Assembly: GCF_017811155.1 (NCBI RefSeq)
Contig: NZ_JACVCV010000004.1
Coordinates: 308,025-372,024 of the forward strand
Length of the DNA stretch: 64,000 nt
Direction: 5' to 3'
From: Lunatimonas salinarum
GTDB lineage: Bacteria > Bacteroidota > Bacteroidia > Cytophagales > Cyclobacteriaceae
A model generated the notes under the pieces. The model made no database searches. It was not told the DNA's origin and saw only the letters and a program-made list of their open reading frames with translations. Shown here one piece after another: positions 9,370 to 18,401 of this stretch. How positions within the stretch are numbered: the stretch's first letter is position 1; each line of letters opens with the position of its first letter. A program made the translations under genes and the position numbers.

Positions 9370-10137
9370 TCAATTGCGCTGAAGCGCATTCATTGAAAAG
9401 GTGATCTTTGTGCGCTCCTTTTGCGGCATCAAACGACGCTCCAGTATTTCAACTTCTCCTGTATGCTTCCACAAGAGCGCTGTTGTATTCACCGTACCAT
9501 AATAGTCCTCTACCTCAATAAATTGGGCCGAAACCGCCTTTTCCAGCCGCGGAGACAACCCCGTGGAAGGAAGGTTTTCGTCTCTTGCTAATTCCCGGGA
9601 CTGCAACAGCGAACCCACTTCCTCCAAGTCGATCTCCTGCCCGGCAATCAAACCACCCAATTCATTCTTCGCCATGTCTACCTTTGGCCAAGGAGTATTC
9701 AGCAGGGCATTGCTAAGTCCATGCAATCCGGGATTCACCCGCTGCACGGCCTCTTGGTAGTTAGAAACAAACCACATCTCCTCCTGTTCTGCCAGTAGCA
9801 GATTGAAGCCATTGTATTGGTATTTAGTTTCTTGCAGGTGGGCAATAAACTCCAAAACCGAGTTATTCCCAGACAAGAATTTGGGAATCAGCTCCCCCCG
9901 GCTTTTGCTATCTGGGGTTTCATTGGAGATGTCCCTGAAATTAGTCAAAGCGGCGAATCTCCCGTTTGGATGAATCCCCATCCACGTTCCACCAGCCTTT
10001 AAGTCCTTACCGGCATAAAAGCCCTCATCCCACAAACGAAGGGAGGCAGTCGGCCGTTTAAAGTACTCGTCTCTATTGGCCACTAATACCATTTTATATA
10101 CAGGATGATCCATCCAATTAAATGCAATCAAACACAT
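9370..10137 (-). CDS. NRDE (TANGO2-like) family protein
   Basis: 255 residues from the ATG at 10137, which gives the family's N-terminus MCLIAFNW with the conserved Cys2. The name-giving motif NRDEYFKRPT lies near residue 20, followed by GGTWMGI, ALTNFR, SRGELIPKFL and HGLSNALL. The family belongs to the Ntn-hydrolase fold, in which an N-terminal Cys could act as nucleophile after Met removal; eukaryotic TANGO2 members are linked to haem and lipid handling, and the bacterial role is not established. The longer open frame upstream (39 codons) is not part of the family. It is transcribed just ahead of ypdA. Confidence 0.85.
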   Translation of the reverse strand: MCLIAFNWMDHPVYKMVLVANRDEYFKRPTASLRLWDEGFYAGKDLKAGGTWMGIHPNGRFAALTNFRDISNETPDSKSRGELIPKFLSGNNSVLEFIAHLQETKYQYNGFNLLLAEQEEMWFVSNYQEAVQRVNPGLHGLSNALLNTPWPKVDMAKNELGGLIAGQEIDLEEVGSLLQSRELARDENLPSTGLSPRLEKAVSAQFIEVEDYYGTVNTTALLWKHTGEVEILERRLMPQKERTKITFSMNALQRN

Positions 10138-10254
10138 AAACTTCTCGATGCTATATTCAACCCCACGAGCTCCCTTAACAATTCCAGCGCCAAAGAAGTT
10201 TTTTTTCCCGCCAGTGCATGCTGCCTTTATACCTATCGGGCAATACATCAACAC

Positions 10255-10294
10255 AAAAGGCTTCCTGTTCCTAGCTAAAGAAAATCAGGAAGCC
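10255..10294 (-). terminator. Terminator after the ThuA-fusion gene
   Basis: A perfect 9-bp inverted repeat, GGCTTCCTG (10259-10267) and CAGGAAGCC (10286-10294), with an 18-nt loop. Read on the minus strand it is followed by TTTT. It lies about 20 bp beyond the stop of the ThuA gene. Confidence 0.65.
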
Positions 10295-10313
10295 TCTGAT
10301 TATTACAAAAGGC

Positions 10314-13300
10314 TTATCGCGCCTTTATTTCGGCGGCGGTAATCGCCAATGGGACGGATTCTTCATTTGTTAGCGGAGACATCACCAAAAAGACCTCTTG
10401 CTTACCACTCAGATCAGAACCAATCGGCAAGCTCACCGTTCCAACGAAACGCCCTTGGGCTTCTGATAAATCCGAGCTTTTCACTGACTTGGAGGCAATC
10501 TCAGCTCCATCCTTGCTACCTCTTTTTAGCGAGATCTGATAGCCGTTATCTACCAGTTTCTGACTTCCCAACTGAATTTCTAACGATTGGAGACCCGTAA
10601 GGTCTATGGCACCTAAGGACGCTATGCTTTCCTTATCCGTGGCAGGAATCAGAATGGCCCTACCCCCTATATCGTAGGTACCAAAGTTTTCCTTCTTCAC
10701 GCCTGCAAAATCCAGCTTGGGACTTCTCAGGTACGCTGCCCCACCACCGGTAAGTGGCTTGATCCCTCGTCCACCTTTGTCTGTGTAGGTAGCTGTAATC
10801 CGAAGTGTTCCAGAATCAGACACCGGCTTTCCCAGCGTTGGATCCAAGGTCCCAGAAGCAGGTAGAGAAGGCTGCCTGCTAGACTCATCCAATAGGGATC
10901 GTATGTAGGCAATAATTTTCTTTGCATCTCCTTCCTTCACATCTGGGTTTGCCGGCATTACCGTTTCACCCCAGATACCTGACCCCCCTTTCATAATTTT
11001 GTTCACCAAATGTGCCTCTGCAGAGGGGTTATTGCGGTACTTTCTGGCCACATCAAAATAGGCAGGCCCGATAGAAGCCTCATCTTCCTTGTGGCAGGTC
11101 TTACAGGTAAGCGATTCCATCAGGCTCTTCCCTGCCATGGCTTCCGTCATCACTTGATGACCCATGGACGCCTCCGCTTGGTCAAAGCCTTCTATGTAAT
11201 CCGCAACTACGTACAGGGTAGATAAATCATAATCGGCAGCGGGATCGTCCGGATCTGTCACTTCTACCTGGTAGCTCACTTTTTTTCCGGGAAAATAAAA
11301 AGATTGGTTTCCTGCTACCGCTATACTTACCAAAGGTGCCATATTGCCGGCATAAACCTCCACGGCCTGCGACTGCGAAGTTAGCCCTCCAGCATCTGTA
11401 ACGTTGAGACGAATGGCATAATCGCCCACTTGGTCAAACGTATAGGTTAGCGTAGGCTCAGCGGTTTCCACCACTTCACCATTTCCGAGATCCCACTGAA
11501 AACCTAACTTATCATTCTCAGGGTCACGTACTTCTGCCTCCAGATTTACGGTTAAGGGGAGTGCACCTGAGGTATGGTCTACATTGATTGCCGTGACCAC
11601 GGGCGCCCGGTTTCCGGGATTGTAGTCGATTCTGGACAGGGCAGCATCAGGATTCTTGGAAAACCAACCGTTGCCGTATTCCAGATAATACAACTTACCG
11701 TCTGGACCAAGCTCCATATCTATCAGTGCATTGTTGCGAGTGCCTGGCATAAAAGGCTCCATCTGTACGTAATCCCCATTTTCATCCATGGTAACCACTC
11801 TCACCCAACCTCTTATCCATTCGTAAATGAACAGTTTGCCATCAAAATAGTCCGGGAGACCTCCCCCGTTAGGGTATAAATCGGAGTAGTATACCGGACC
11901 AGCCATGGCATTCCTACCCCCTGTACCTACCAGAGGAAATTCAACTGATTCAACATACGGGTACCAGATAAATGCAGGCTGTGCAGGTGGCAATTCTCGG
12001 ATTCCGGTGTTATTTTTGGAGATATTCAACGGCTTTTGCGGGTCAAAGGTAATCCCTGACTCCCCTGTATCGAAGTTGTAAACGGTATAGGGATAATTGT
12101 TCCCTACGAAAAAGGGCCAACCAAAATTTCCTGCCTTTTTGGCCTGATTCACCTCATCATAACCCATGGGACCTCTCACACCGAGGCTGTCTGCACGCGC
12201 ATCAGGACCCACTTCACCCCAATAGAGGTATCCAGTTTTTTTATCCACTGAAATCCTGTAAGGATTCCGATTCCCCTGCACATAAATCTCCGGCCTTGTT
12301 CCAGCCATACCCTTTGGGTACAAATTACCGTCCGGAATATCATAACTTCCGTCTTCGTTCACTTTAATCCGTAGAATCTTCCCCCTCAAATCGTTGCTGT
12401 TACCCGAAGAACGGGCTGCGTCATATTGTTCTCTTCCCGGACGATCGTCGATGGGTGCATACCCGCGAAGGGTGAATCTGGAGTTCGCCTGATTAAAGGG
12501 CGTAGCGTTATCACCAGCAGACACATATAGCAACCCATCTTTATCAAAGGCTATCGAGCCCCCGGTATGGCAACAGATATCCCGCTGTGAATAAAACTCT
12601 AGGATCACCTGCTCGGAGGCCATATTCAACTTGTCGTTTTCAAACTTGAAACGGGAAAGTCTGTTGACCCATTCACCCGTAGGGCTATAAAAAAGATATA
12701 CCCAACGGTTGGTCGCAAAGTTTGGATCTACCTGAAGGCCCAAAAGCCCCTCCTCTGCATTCACACCTCGCACATCAGTCCTCCAGTATACGTCCAATTG
12801 TCCCGCCGGCTTCACCGTTGATCCATCCTGTTTATACAGCAATACCTCACCTCTTCGCTGGGCAACCAAAATATCCAGATTTGGCAAAATAGCCATCTCT
12901 ACGGGCTCTGTAAACACACCGGATGCCAAGGTTATTTTTTCAAATCGGTCTTCTTCGGGAACACGCTTACTTGTGGACTTCGAATAATCCCGCTTGCCTG
13001 TTTTGCCGACTGCATACCGAATCCCCTCCAGAATGTGCTTCATAAAAAGCTCTTCGGTAAACGATTCCGAGGTATGCCCCCCACCCGTATAGAACGCACG
13101 CCCACCATCGTACTCATGATACCAGGCAATGGGGTGATAGCCCGTGTCCACACCACCTTGATAACTGTCTTCGTCGAGCGTAATCAACACGTTGACGGCT
13201 TCGTTGAAGTTTTTGTAGCTGTACCATTCGTCCTTTCTGCCCCATTTTTCTGGGAGAAACTCGGTACTAGAGTGGGTTTTATCCACTACGTCCAACATCC

Positions 13301-13772
13301 CCTCCTGTACATTGGGGTGTGGATCGTTGATGCCGGGATGATCCAGAAAGTTTCCTCCCACCATTTTAGCATACCAAGGCCAATCATATTCGGTGTCAGC
13401 GGCAGCATGGATACCCACAAAGCCCCCACCAGCCTGGATATAGCGCTCAAAATCCGCCTGCTGATAGTGATCCAATACATTTCCCGTGGTGCTGAGAAAA
13501 ATGACGGCATCGTATTCCTTCAAAACCTCTTCCGTAAACAGCGCCGCATTTTTGGTCGTATCCACTTCAAATCCATGCGCTTCTCCCAGACGTTGTATGG
13601 CAGCTATTCCATCTGGAATGGATTGGTGATAGTACCCGGATGTTTTACTGAACACCAGGACTTTGGGATCTCCCGAACGTCCTGTACAGGAGACAAACAC
13701 CGTCGTTGAGGCAAAAACAAGGAGGAGCAGCAACGCACCAATAGGTTTTAGGCAATTATTCATCGTATTCAT
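10314..13772 (-). CDS. ThuA - glucose/sorbosone dehydrogenase - PKD - cytochrome c multidomain lipoprotein
   Basis: 1152 residues. A lipoprotein signal ends at FVSC (Cys29). Residues 36-255 are a ThuA-like domain (GGFVGIHAAADTEYDW, HPIAWYHEYDGGRAFYTGGG). Residues 275-715 are a beta-propeller of the glucose/sorbosone (PQQ-type) dehydrogenase family, with CCHTGGSIAFDKDG, GDNATPF, RNPYRI and GRNAMAGPVYY. Residues 722-808 are a PKD domain (FQWDLGNGE). A cytochrome c domain follows, with CKTCH haem site (Cys890, Cys893, His894) and likely axial Met939 in VMPAN. Residues 990-1150 look like a CBM6-type sugar-binding beta-sandwich. The build suggests an outer-membrane-anchored sugar oxidase that passes electrons to its own haem. 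Similar fusions are known in Bacteroidota; substrate is unknown. Confidence 0.88.
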   Translation of the reverse strand: MNTMNNCLKPIGALLLLLVFASTTVFVSCTGRSGDPKVLVFSKTSGYYHQSIPDGIAAIQRLGEAHGFEVDTTKNAALFTEEVLKEYDAVIFLSTTGNVLDHYQQADFERYIQAGGGFVGIHAAADTEYDWPWYAKMVGGNFLDHPGINDPHPNVQEGMLDVVDKTHSSTEFLPEKWGRKDEWYSYKNFNEAVNVLITLDEDSYQGGVDTGYHPIAWYHEYDGGRAFYTGGGHTSESFTEELFMKHILEGIRYAVGKTGKRDYSKSTSKRVPEEDRFEKITLASGVFTEPVEMAILPNLDILVAQRRGEVLLYKQDGSTVKPAGQLDVYWRTDVRGVNAEEGLLGLQVDPNFATNRWVYLFYSPTGEWVNRLSRFKFENDKLNMASEQVILEFYSQRDICCHTGGSIAFDKDGLLYVSAGDNATPFNQANSRFTLRGYAPIDDRPGREQYDAARSSGNSNDLRGKILRIKVNEDGSYDIPDGNLYPKGMAGTRPEIYVQGNRNPYRISVDKKTGYLYWGEVGPDARADSLGVRGPMGYDEVNQAKKAGNFGWPFFVGNNYPYTVYNFDTGESGITFDPQKPLNISKNNTGIRELPPAQPAFIWYPYVESVEFPLVGTGGRNAMAGPVYYSDLYPNGGGLPDYFDGKLFIYEWIRGWVRVVTMDENGDYVQMEPFMPGTRNNALIDMELGPDGKLYYLEYGNGWFSKNPDAALSRIDYNPGNRAPVVTAINVDHTSGALPLTVNLEAEVRDPENDKLGFQWDLGNGEVVETAEPTLTYTFDQVGDYAIRLNVTDAGGLTSQSQAVEVYAGNMAPLVSIAVAGNQSFYFPGKKVSYQVEVTDPDDPAADYDLSTLYVVADYIEGFDQAEASMGHQVMTEAMAGKSLMESLTCKTCHKEDEASIGPAYFDVARKYRNNPSAEAHLVNKIMKGGSGIWGETVMPANPDVKEGDAKKIIAYIRSLLDESSRQPSLPASGTLDPTLGKPVSDSGTLRITATYTDKGGRGIKPLTGGGAAYLRSPKLDFAGVKKENFGTYDIGGRAILIPATDKESIASLGAIDLTGLQSLEIQLGSQKLVDNGYQISLKRGSKDGAEIASKSVKSSDLSEAQGRFVGTVSLPIGSDLSGKQEVFLVMSPLTNEESVPLAITAAEIKAR

Positions 13773-13860
13773 TATTAATTGTTTGTCATTTTTTTGCTAT
13801 CCACCAACCAAAAATCTACCAACAAGACCTATACTTTCCGAAACACATTAGCATATAAAG

Positions 13861-14619
13861 CTAGTAGGTAGCCCTACCTCCTGAAAGGTCGAATACAAAG
13901 GCAGTATTAAAGCTGGATTCTTTGGAAACTATCCAAGTAGCCAACGAGGCTGTCTCAGCCACCGTTCCCAAGCGTTGCATAGGTATCTTCGATGCCATAT
14001 ACTCCAATTGTTCGGGCGCTGTATCCGCATTCATCGGGGTTTTAATTACAGCCGGAGCAATCCCGTTGACCGTGATTCCAGTGGTAGCCAACTCCTTTCC
14101 GAGGCTTTTGACCAAGCCGATTACACCAGCCTTCGTGGCTGAATAGCCCGACATAAACGGATTTCCTTCCTTTCCGGCAATGGAAGCAATAAGGAGTATC
14201 CTCCCATAATCGTTCGTTTCCATATGGGGTATCACGTGCTTGCATACCAAAAAAGACCCCCGAAGATTTATTTTGTAAATTTGGTCAAATGCTTCTATCG
14301 GATAATCCGTAATCTTGGTTTGAGTAGGACCGACGATTCCAGCAGCATGGACTAAGATGTCAATACGACCGAATTTGGCAGCAGCCTCTTCAAATGCCAT
14401 TTTTACCTGTGTTTCATCAGACACATCTACTACCTGGATAAGGGATTGTCGTTTGGCCCGCTGAAGCTCTTCCTGCCTCCTTCTCAGCAGGTCTTCTTGA
14501 ATATCCCACAAAATAACCGTGCCCCCCTCGGCAGCAATCCGCTCGGCTACAGCCCTGCCAATTCCATCTGCCGCCCCGGTAACCACCGCCACCTGATTTT
14601 CAAATCGTAGTTTTGTCAT
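13861..14619 (-). CDS. SDR-family NAD(P)-dependent oxidoreductase
   Basis: 252 residues, a classical short-chain dehydrogenase. The cofactor motif TGAADGIG (14-21), the NAAG-equivalent HAAGIVG (91-97) and the catalytic Ser146, Tyr159 and Lys163 (YSATK) are all present. Asp39 at the end of beta-2 (LWDI) points to NAD(H) rather than NADP(H). The C-terminus FDLSGGRATY is typical for sugar or acyl SDRs of about 250 residues. It is divergent from rhaM and lies beside a rhamnosidase locus, so an L-rhamnose or L-fucose 1-dehydrogenase-like role is possible, but 3-oxoacyl reductase-like enzymes look the same at this level. Confidence 0.88.
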   Translation of the reverse strand: MTKLRFENQVAVVTGAADGIGRAVAERIAAEGGTVILWDIQEDLLRRRQEELQRAKRQSLIQVVDVSDETQVKMAFEEAAAKFGRIDILVHAAGIVGPTQTKITDYPIEAFDQIYKINLRGSFLVCKHVIPHMETNDYGRILLIASIAGKEGNPFMSGYSATKAGVIGLVKSLGKELATTGITVNGIAPAVIKTPMNADTAPEQLEYMASKIPMQRLGTVAETASLATWIVSKESSFNTAFVFDLSGGRATY

Positions 14620-14773
14620 TTTGGATTTTTCTAAATAGCCCCCTAAACTAACACATCAGCCGCAGGAATCCATAAGAGGCTTGCGCTTTTTATATAAGAT
14701 AAGGTACTATTTTACGAAAACGGTAAATAGGCTACCGGAAAGTACAGGACAGCCTTTGCATTTTTATTTGTTA

Positions 14774-14795
14774 AATTTACATGTTAAGGTAAATT
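14774..14795. promoter_or_regulatory. Inverted repeat, candidate operator of the rhamnose locus
   Basis: Perfect 7-bp arms AATTTAC (14774-14780) and GTAAATT (14789-14795) separated by 8 nt, in the divergent promoter region of the SDR and rhaM genes. GntR-family dimers bind short palindromes, and a GntR gene lies in this locus at 18402. No second copy of the palindrome was seen upstream of the GH106, GntR or permease genes, so the assignment is only inference. Confidence 0.3.
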
Positions 14796-14935
14796 CACTT
14801 AGTTTTCGACGCCATAAAAACAGCACACCGAATAACCGGCACAGGCCAACAAGTAAATGGTTGGGTAAAAATCATCCCCCGTTGGCACTACCCGGATGCA
14901 CGTGACTGTACGTTCGTACCTAAGTAGAAGCGCAC

Positions 14936-15064
14936 ATGAAATCTAGCACGACGCAAGCGACACACGGAGGGCTGCCCCGATGGCTATCGAGGAATTCGTG
15001 CGACCTCACTGCCGGTAGGCAGGGATTCCATGTGACCTGTGAAAAATCAATTATAGACGCATGA
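14936..15064. repeat. Candidate dispersed repeat with CTGCC-GGTA-GGCAG palindrome
   Basis: A GC-richer patch set in AT-rich DNA, with a perfect 5-bp-arm palindrome CTGCCGGTAGGCAG at 15009-15022 and the words GGCTGCCCCGATGG and GGGATTCCATGTGACC. It can be read as a 42-codon frame (14936-15064) containing CDLTAGRQGFHVT, a type of spurious peptide that recurs in Bacteroidota genomes where intergenic repeats are translated. Only one copy lies in this window, so repetition could not be confirmed here. Confidence 0.35.
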
Positions 15065-15092
15065 AAACTGATTAAAAAACAATCCCAAACCG

Positions 15093-15407
15093 ATGAAGCA
15101 AATAGCTTTTACCATGAAACTACTGCCTGGATTTGCAGTAGAGTACGAGAGAAGGCACGATGAAATTTGGCCGACTCTGCAAGCCTTACTAAGAGAATCT
15201 GGCATCACAGACTATCACATCTTTCTCGACGAAGATTCCAACACGCTTTTTGCCTTTCAGCAAACCTCGGGAGAGGGCTCTTCTCAGGATTTGGGAAGCC
15301 ATGAAGTGGTGAAAAAATGGTGGGCTTACATGGCCGATATCATGGAAACGAACACAGATAACTCCCCCGTTACCAAACCACTGAACAAAGTGTTCAGTCT
15401 GAAATAG
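15093..15407 (+). CDS. rhaM: L-rhamnose mutarotase
   Basis: 104 residues, the usual size for the RhaM (DUF718) family of small ferredoxin-like-fold proteins. It interconverts alpha and beta L-rhamnose so that downstream enzymes receive the right anomer. Visible motifs are the N-terminal strand IAFTMKLLPG, YERRHDEIWP with the conserved Tyr, Arg and His, ITDYHIFLDE and the C-terminal WWAYMADIM. The L-fucose mutarotase FucU is a different fold and does not match. It lies 32 bp before the GH106 gene, with which it is probably co-transcribed, so sugar released by the rhamnosidase can be equilibrated directly. Confidence 0.88.
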   Translation: MKQIAFTMKLLPGFAVEYERRHDEIWPTLQALLRESGITDYHIFLDEDSNTLFAFQQTSGEGSSQDLGSHEVVKKWWAYMADIMETNTDNSPVTKPLNKVFSLK

Positions 15408-15439
15408 AAGCCATTCCAATTGCGCTAACCTCGTAACAA

Positions 15440-18256
15440 ATGGAAAAAAACGCTACCCAATTTACCTGCATTTACGTCTTTCTTTTTCTATGCTGCATGT
15501 GCCAGGGATCTGCCATTCTGGCTCAGGCTTCACACCCGCACCAATCGAACGATACACAGAGCTATTGGCCGGAAATAACCCCAACTGCGAAACCCTGGTC
15601 CCGGTGGTGGTGGATGGGCAATGCCGTGGATTCCGCCAATATAAGCAACTTACTGGCAGAATACGCGGCTGCAGGCCTCGGAGGATTGGAAATTGCCCCC
15701 ATTTACGGGGCAAAGGGTTTTGAGGACCGGTTTGTGGAGTACCTGAGCCAGGAATGGTTGGGATTGTTGGATCATACCGTAGCGGAAGCCAGCAGCCACG
15801 GTATGGGAATCGACCTGACACAAGGCACCGGATGGCCCTATGGAGGGCCTTGGGTAACGCCTCAAATGGCTGCGCAACGCATGATCATACAAGCGTATAC
15901 TTGGGATGGCCAGACAATAGACCGTCCGGTAAAGATGGAAGACCGCAAAGCAGCGCACATGACCTACGAGGTGGCATGTGTGATGGCATATTCCGAAAAC
16001 GGAAAGGCAACGGAAATCACGAATCACTTGCAAGTAGATGGCACCCTGAATTGGGATGAAAAAGCCAATCACCAAATTTTTGTGGTCTTTACAGCCCAAA
16101 CGGGACAACAAGTTAAACGGGCTGCACCTGGAGGTCAAGGCCTTACACTAGACCATTACTCCCGTGAATCGGTCAAGAAGTATCTTACCCATTTTGAGGA
16201 TGCCTTTTCAGAAAACACCCCATCTTTTAGGGCATTCTATAATGACAGCTTCGAAGTTTATGGATCGGACTTCACTTCGGGATTTTTCGATTACTTTGAA
16301 AAAAGGCGCGGCTATGATCTGAAAAAACACCTCCCCACCCTGTTGTCATCCGATCCTTCAGAAGCCACTATTCGTTTGAAATCAGATTACCGGGAAACGA
16401 TCAGCGATATGCTACTGGAAAATTTCACCCAACAGTGGACAGACTGGGCGCACGGGCACGGTAAGAAAACCAAAAACCAGGCCCATGGTTCACCGGGAAA
16501 CCTGCTGGACCTGTACGCCACAGTGGACATTCCCGAAGGAGAAACCTTTGGATCCAGCTACTTCCCAATTCCCGGGTTAAGAAGGGACAGCGCCGATATA
16601 CGTAATGTAGACCCAGACCCTATAATGCTCAAGTTTGCGTCATCGGCGGCACACTTGTCCGGAAAAAACCTCGTCTCTTCCGAAACGTTTACCTGGCTAG
16701 GAGAACATTTTAAATCCTCGTATTCGCAGGCAAAACCAGAGTTGGAACAAGCTTTTTTGGCTGGGATTAACCACATGTTTTATCACGGAGTCACCTATTC
16801 TCCCCAAGATCTGGCCTTTCCCGGTTGGCTGTTTTACGCATCGCTAAACCTAACCACCCACAACAGCCTATGGCCGCATTTCAGTGGCTTCAATGATTTT
16901 ATTGCCCGAAGTCAAGCAATACTGCAAAAGGGGCTACCTTCCCATGAGATCTTGATGTACTGGCCCATCTACGATGTCTGGGCGGATCCTAAGGGGCTTT
17001 CTAAAATGATCACCGTTCACAACATCGACGAGTGGCTACATCCTACTCCCTTTTACCAATGTTCCAAAAGACTGATGGAGGAGGGCTATGCGGTTGACTT
17101 TATTTCAGATGCCCTATTGAAAGACATTCAGGTAAAAGACGGACAGCTCCTTCTGAAAGGAGGAAGTAGGGCTGAAGTCATTCTTGTACCCAAGCTAACG
17201 TACATGCCGCCAAAAACGTTGGAGACATTGATGCAGCTGGCCAAACAAGGCGCGCGGGTTATCTTCCAGGAAAAGCCCAAGGATGTTCCTGGATTTCACC
17301 AAACCCAAGAACGGAGAGCAGCGCTGGAGCAGCTTTGGCAAAGCGTCGATTTTCGGCCTGTAGTTTCCGGCGTTGCAGCGGCTCACTACGGAAAAGGCCA
17401 ACTAGTAGAAAGCGAAGACTTTCAAGAAGCGCTCAACTTTTCTGGTGTAAAAAGAGAAAACCTTACGGCATCGGGGCTTAAATTTATCAGGCGAATCTCA
17501 GACAAAGAAACCTACTACTACTTGGTAAACCATACCGCAGAAGCCATCGATGAATGGATCCCTCTAAATCACGGCGGCAAGGAAGCGATCATTCTAGACC
17601 CACAGCAGGGCCGATCCGGAAAAGCCGAATCGAGGGAAGAAGCCAATCAGTTCTATGTGCGGGTTCAGCTGGCTTCCGGAGAATCCCAGGCATTGAGGGT
17701 ACTGCCAGAAACCGACGCCTCGGCAAGCCTTTGGCCCTGCAAAAATGAAAGACAATATTCGTTAACACTTATTGGGCCCTGGCAGGTTTCCTTTCTATCA
17801 GGTGGCCCTTCCATGCCCGAAAACCGGCGAATCGAAACGATCCGGCCATGGACTTTTTGGGGAGATGAGCGAAACCGATCCTTTTCCGGTGTGGGTGCTT
17901 ATGAAACCACCTTTGAGATTGACAACGTGTCCGGAAAGCGCTTTATACTCGACTTAGGGACCGTACACGAAAGCGCGAAAGTTTGGGTCAACGGAAATGA
18001 AGCGGGGTACGTGTACGGTCTTCCCTTCCGAATCGATATCAGCGATCACCTGGTAGCTGGCAAAAACATCCTAAAGGTAGAAGTAGCCAACCTGATGGCA
18101 AACCGGATCAGATACATGGATCAACAGGGAGAAGAATGGCGTAACTACCATGAAATCAACTTTGTAAACATCGACTACAAACCTTTTGATGCGTCCGGAT
18201 GGGAGGTAATGCCCTCCGGAATCCAAGGCCCGGTTACTTTGGAAATTTACCGCTGA
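15440..18256 (+). CDS. GH106-family alpha-L-rhamnosidase-like glycoside hydrolase
   Basis: 938 residues with an N-terminal signal peptide ending near SAILAQA. The family signature PWSRWWWMGNAVD (about 51-63) and GLGGLEIAPIYG open the catalytic TIM barrel; GIDLTQGTGWPYGGPWV is the second strongly conserved block. The long middle part contains SSETFTWLGEHF and HMFYHGVTYSP. The C-terminal 150 residues form a galactose-binding-like sandwich (VWVNGNEAGYVYGLPFRIDIS). GH106 enzymes remove terminal L-rhamnose from plant and algal polysaccharides. The location with rhaM and a GntR regulator supports this substrate. Somewhat shorter than many GH106 members but complete. Confidence 0.88.
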   Translation: MEKNATQFTCIYVFLFLCCMCQGSAILAQASHPHQSNDTQSYWPEITPTAKPWSRWWWMGNAVDSANISNLLAEYAAAGLGGLEIAPIYGAKGFEDRFVEYLSQEWLGLLDHTVAEASSHGMGIDLTQGTGWPYGGPWVTPQMAAQRMIIQAYTWDGQTIDRPVKMEDRKAAHMTYEVACVMAYSENGKATEITNHLQVDGTLNWDEKANHQIFVVFTAQTGQQVKRAAPGGQGLTLDHYSRESVKKYLTHFEDAFSENTPSFRAFYNDSFEVYGSDFTSGFFDYFEKRRGYDLKKHLPTLLSSDPSEATIRLKSDYRETISDMLLENFTQQWTDWAHGHGKKTKNQAHGSPGNLLDLYATVDIPEGETFGSSYFPIPGLRRDSADIRNVDPDPIMLKFASSAAHLSGKNLVSSETFTWLGEHFKSSYSQAKPELEQAFLAGINHMFYHGVTYSPQDLAFPGWLFYASLNLTTHNSLWPHFSGFNDFIARSQAILQKGLPSHEILMYWPIYDVWADPKGLSKMITVHNIDEWLHPTPFYQCSKRLMEEGYAVDFISDALLKDIQVKDGQLLLKGGSRAEVILVPKLTYMPPKTLETLMQLAKQGARVIFQEKPKDVPGFHQTQERRAALEQLWQSVDFRPVVSGVAAAHYGKGQLVESEDFQEALNFSGVKRENLTASGLKFIRRISDKETYYYLVNHTAEAIDEWIPLNHGGKEAIILDPQQGRSGKAESREEANQFYVRVQLASGESQALRVLPETDASASLWPCKNERQYSLTLIGPWQVSFLSGGPSMPENRRIETIRPWTFWGDERNRSFSGVGAYETTFEIDNVSGKRFILDLGTVHESAKVWVNGNEAGYVYGLPFRIDISDHLVAGKNILKVEVANLMANRIRYMDQQGEEWRNYHEINFVNIDYKPFDASGWEVMPSGIQGPVTLEIYR

Positions 18257-18280
18257 TAAAACTTAACCGGTATTATCAGC
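18252..18280 (+). terminator. Hairpin at the end of the GH106 gene
   Basis: An 8-bp inverted repeat GCTGATAA (18252-18259) and TTATCAGC (18273-18280) with a 13-nt loop spans the stop codon. No T-tract follows, so it may be a 3'-end stabilising hairpin rather than an intrinsic terminator. Confidence 0.25.
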
Positions 18281-18401
18281 CAAGAATCAATTAATTAGAC
18301 TTTTCAAAAATAAGAACTTCAATTATTCGGAAATACTCGATTTCATTGATAAATTACAGCAATTCACTGGAACCCAATTGACAAACTGAAATAACCCTGT
18401 C

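Larger units (their letters stand above)
14620..15092. other. 473-bp divergent intergenic region between the SDR and rhaM genes
   Basis: No convincing gene is seen. The left half is AT-rich and must hold the promoters of both divergent genes; it contains an inverted repeat at 14774-14795. The right part (about 14936-15064) is GC-richer and looks like a dispersed repeat, described separately. No exact TAnnTTTG box was found on either strand close to the two genes. Confidence 0.6.

Noticed and set aside
13035-13709. 224-codon open frame on the plus strand opposite the ThuA domain
   Set aside because: It is antisense to well-conserved ThuA sequence, has no recognisable motif and follows the third-position pattern of the gene on the other strand.
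15650-16138. 162-codon minus-strand frame opposite the GH106 gene
   Set aside because: It is a shadow of the GH106 signature region; Cys/His/Arg-rich with no motif.
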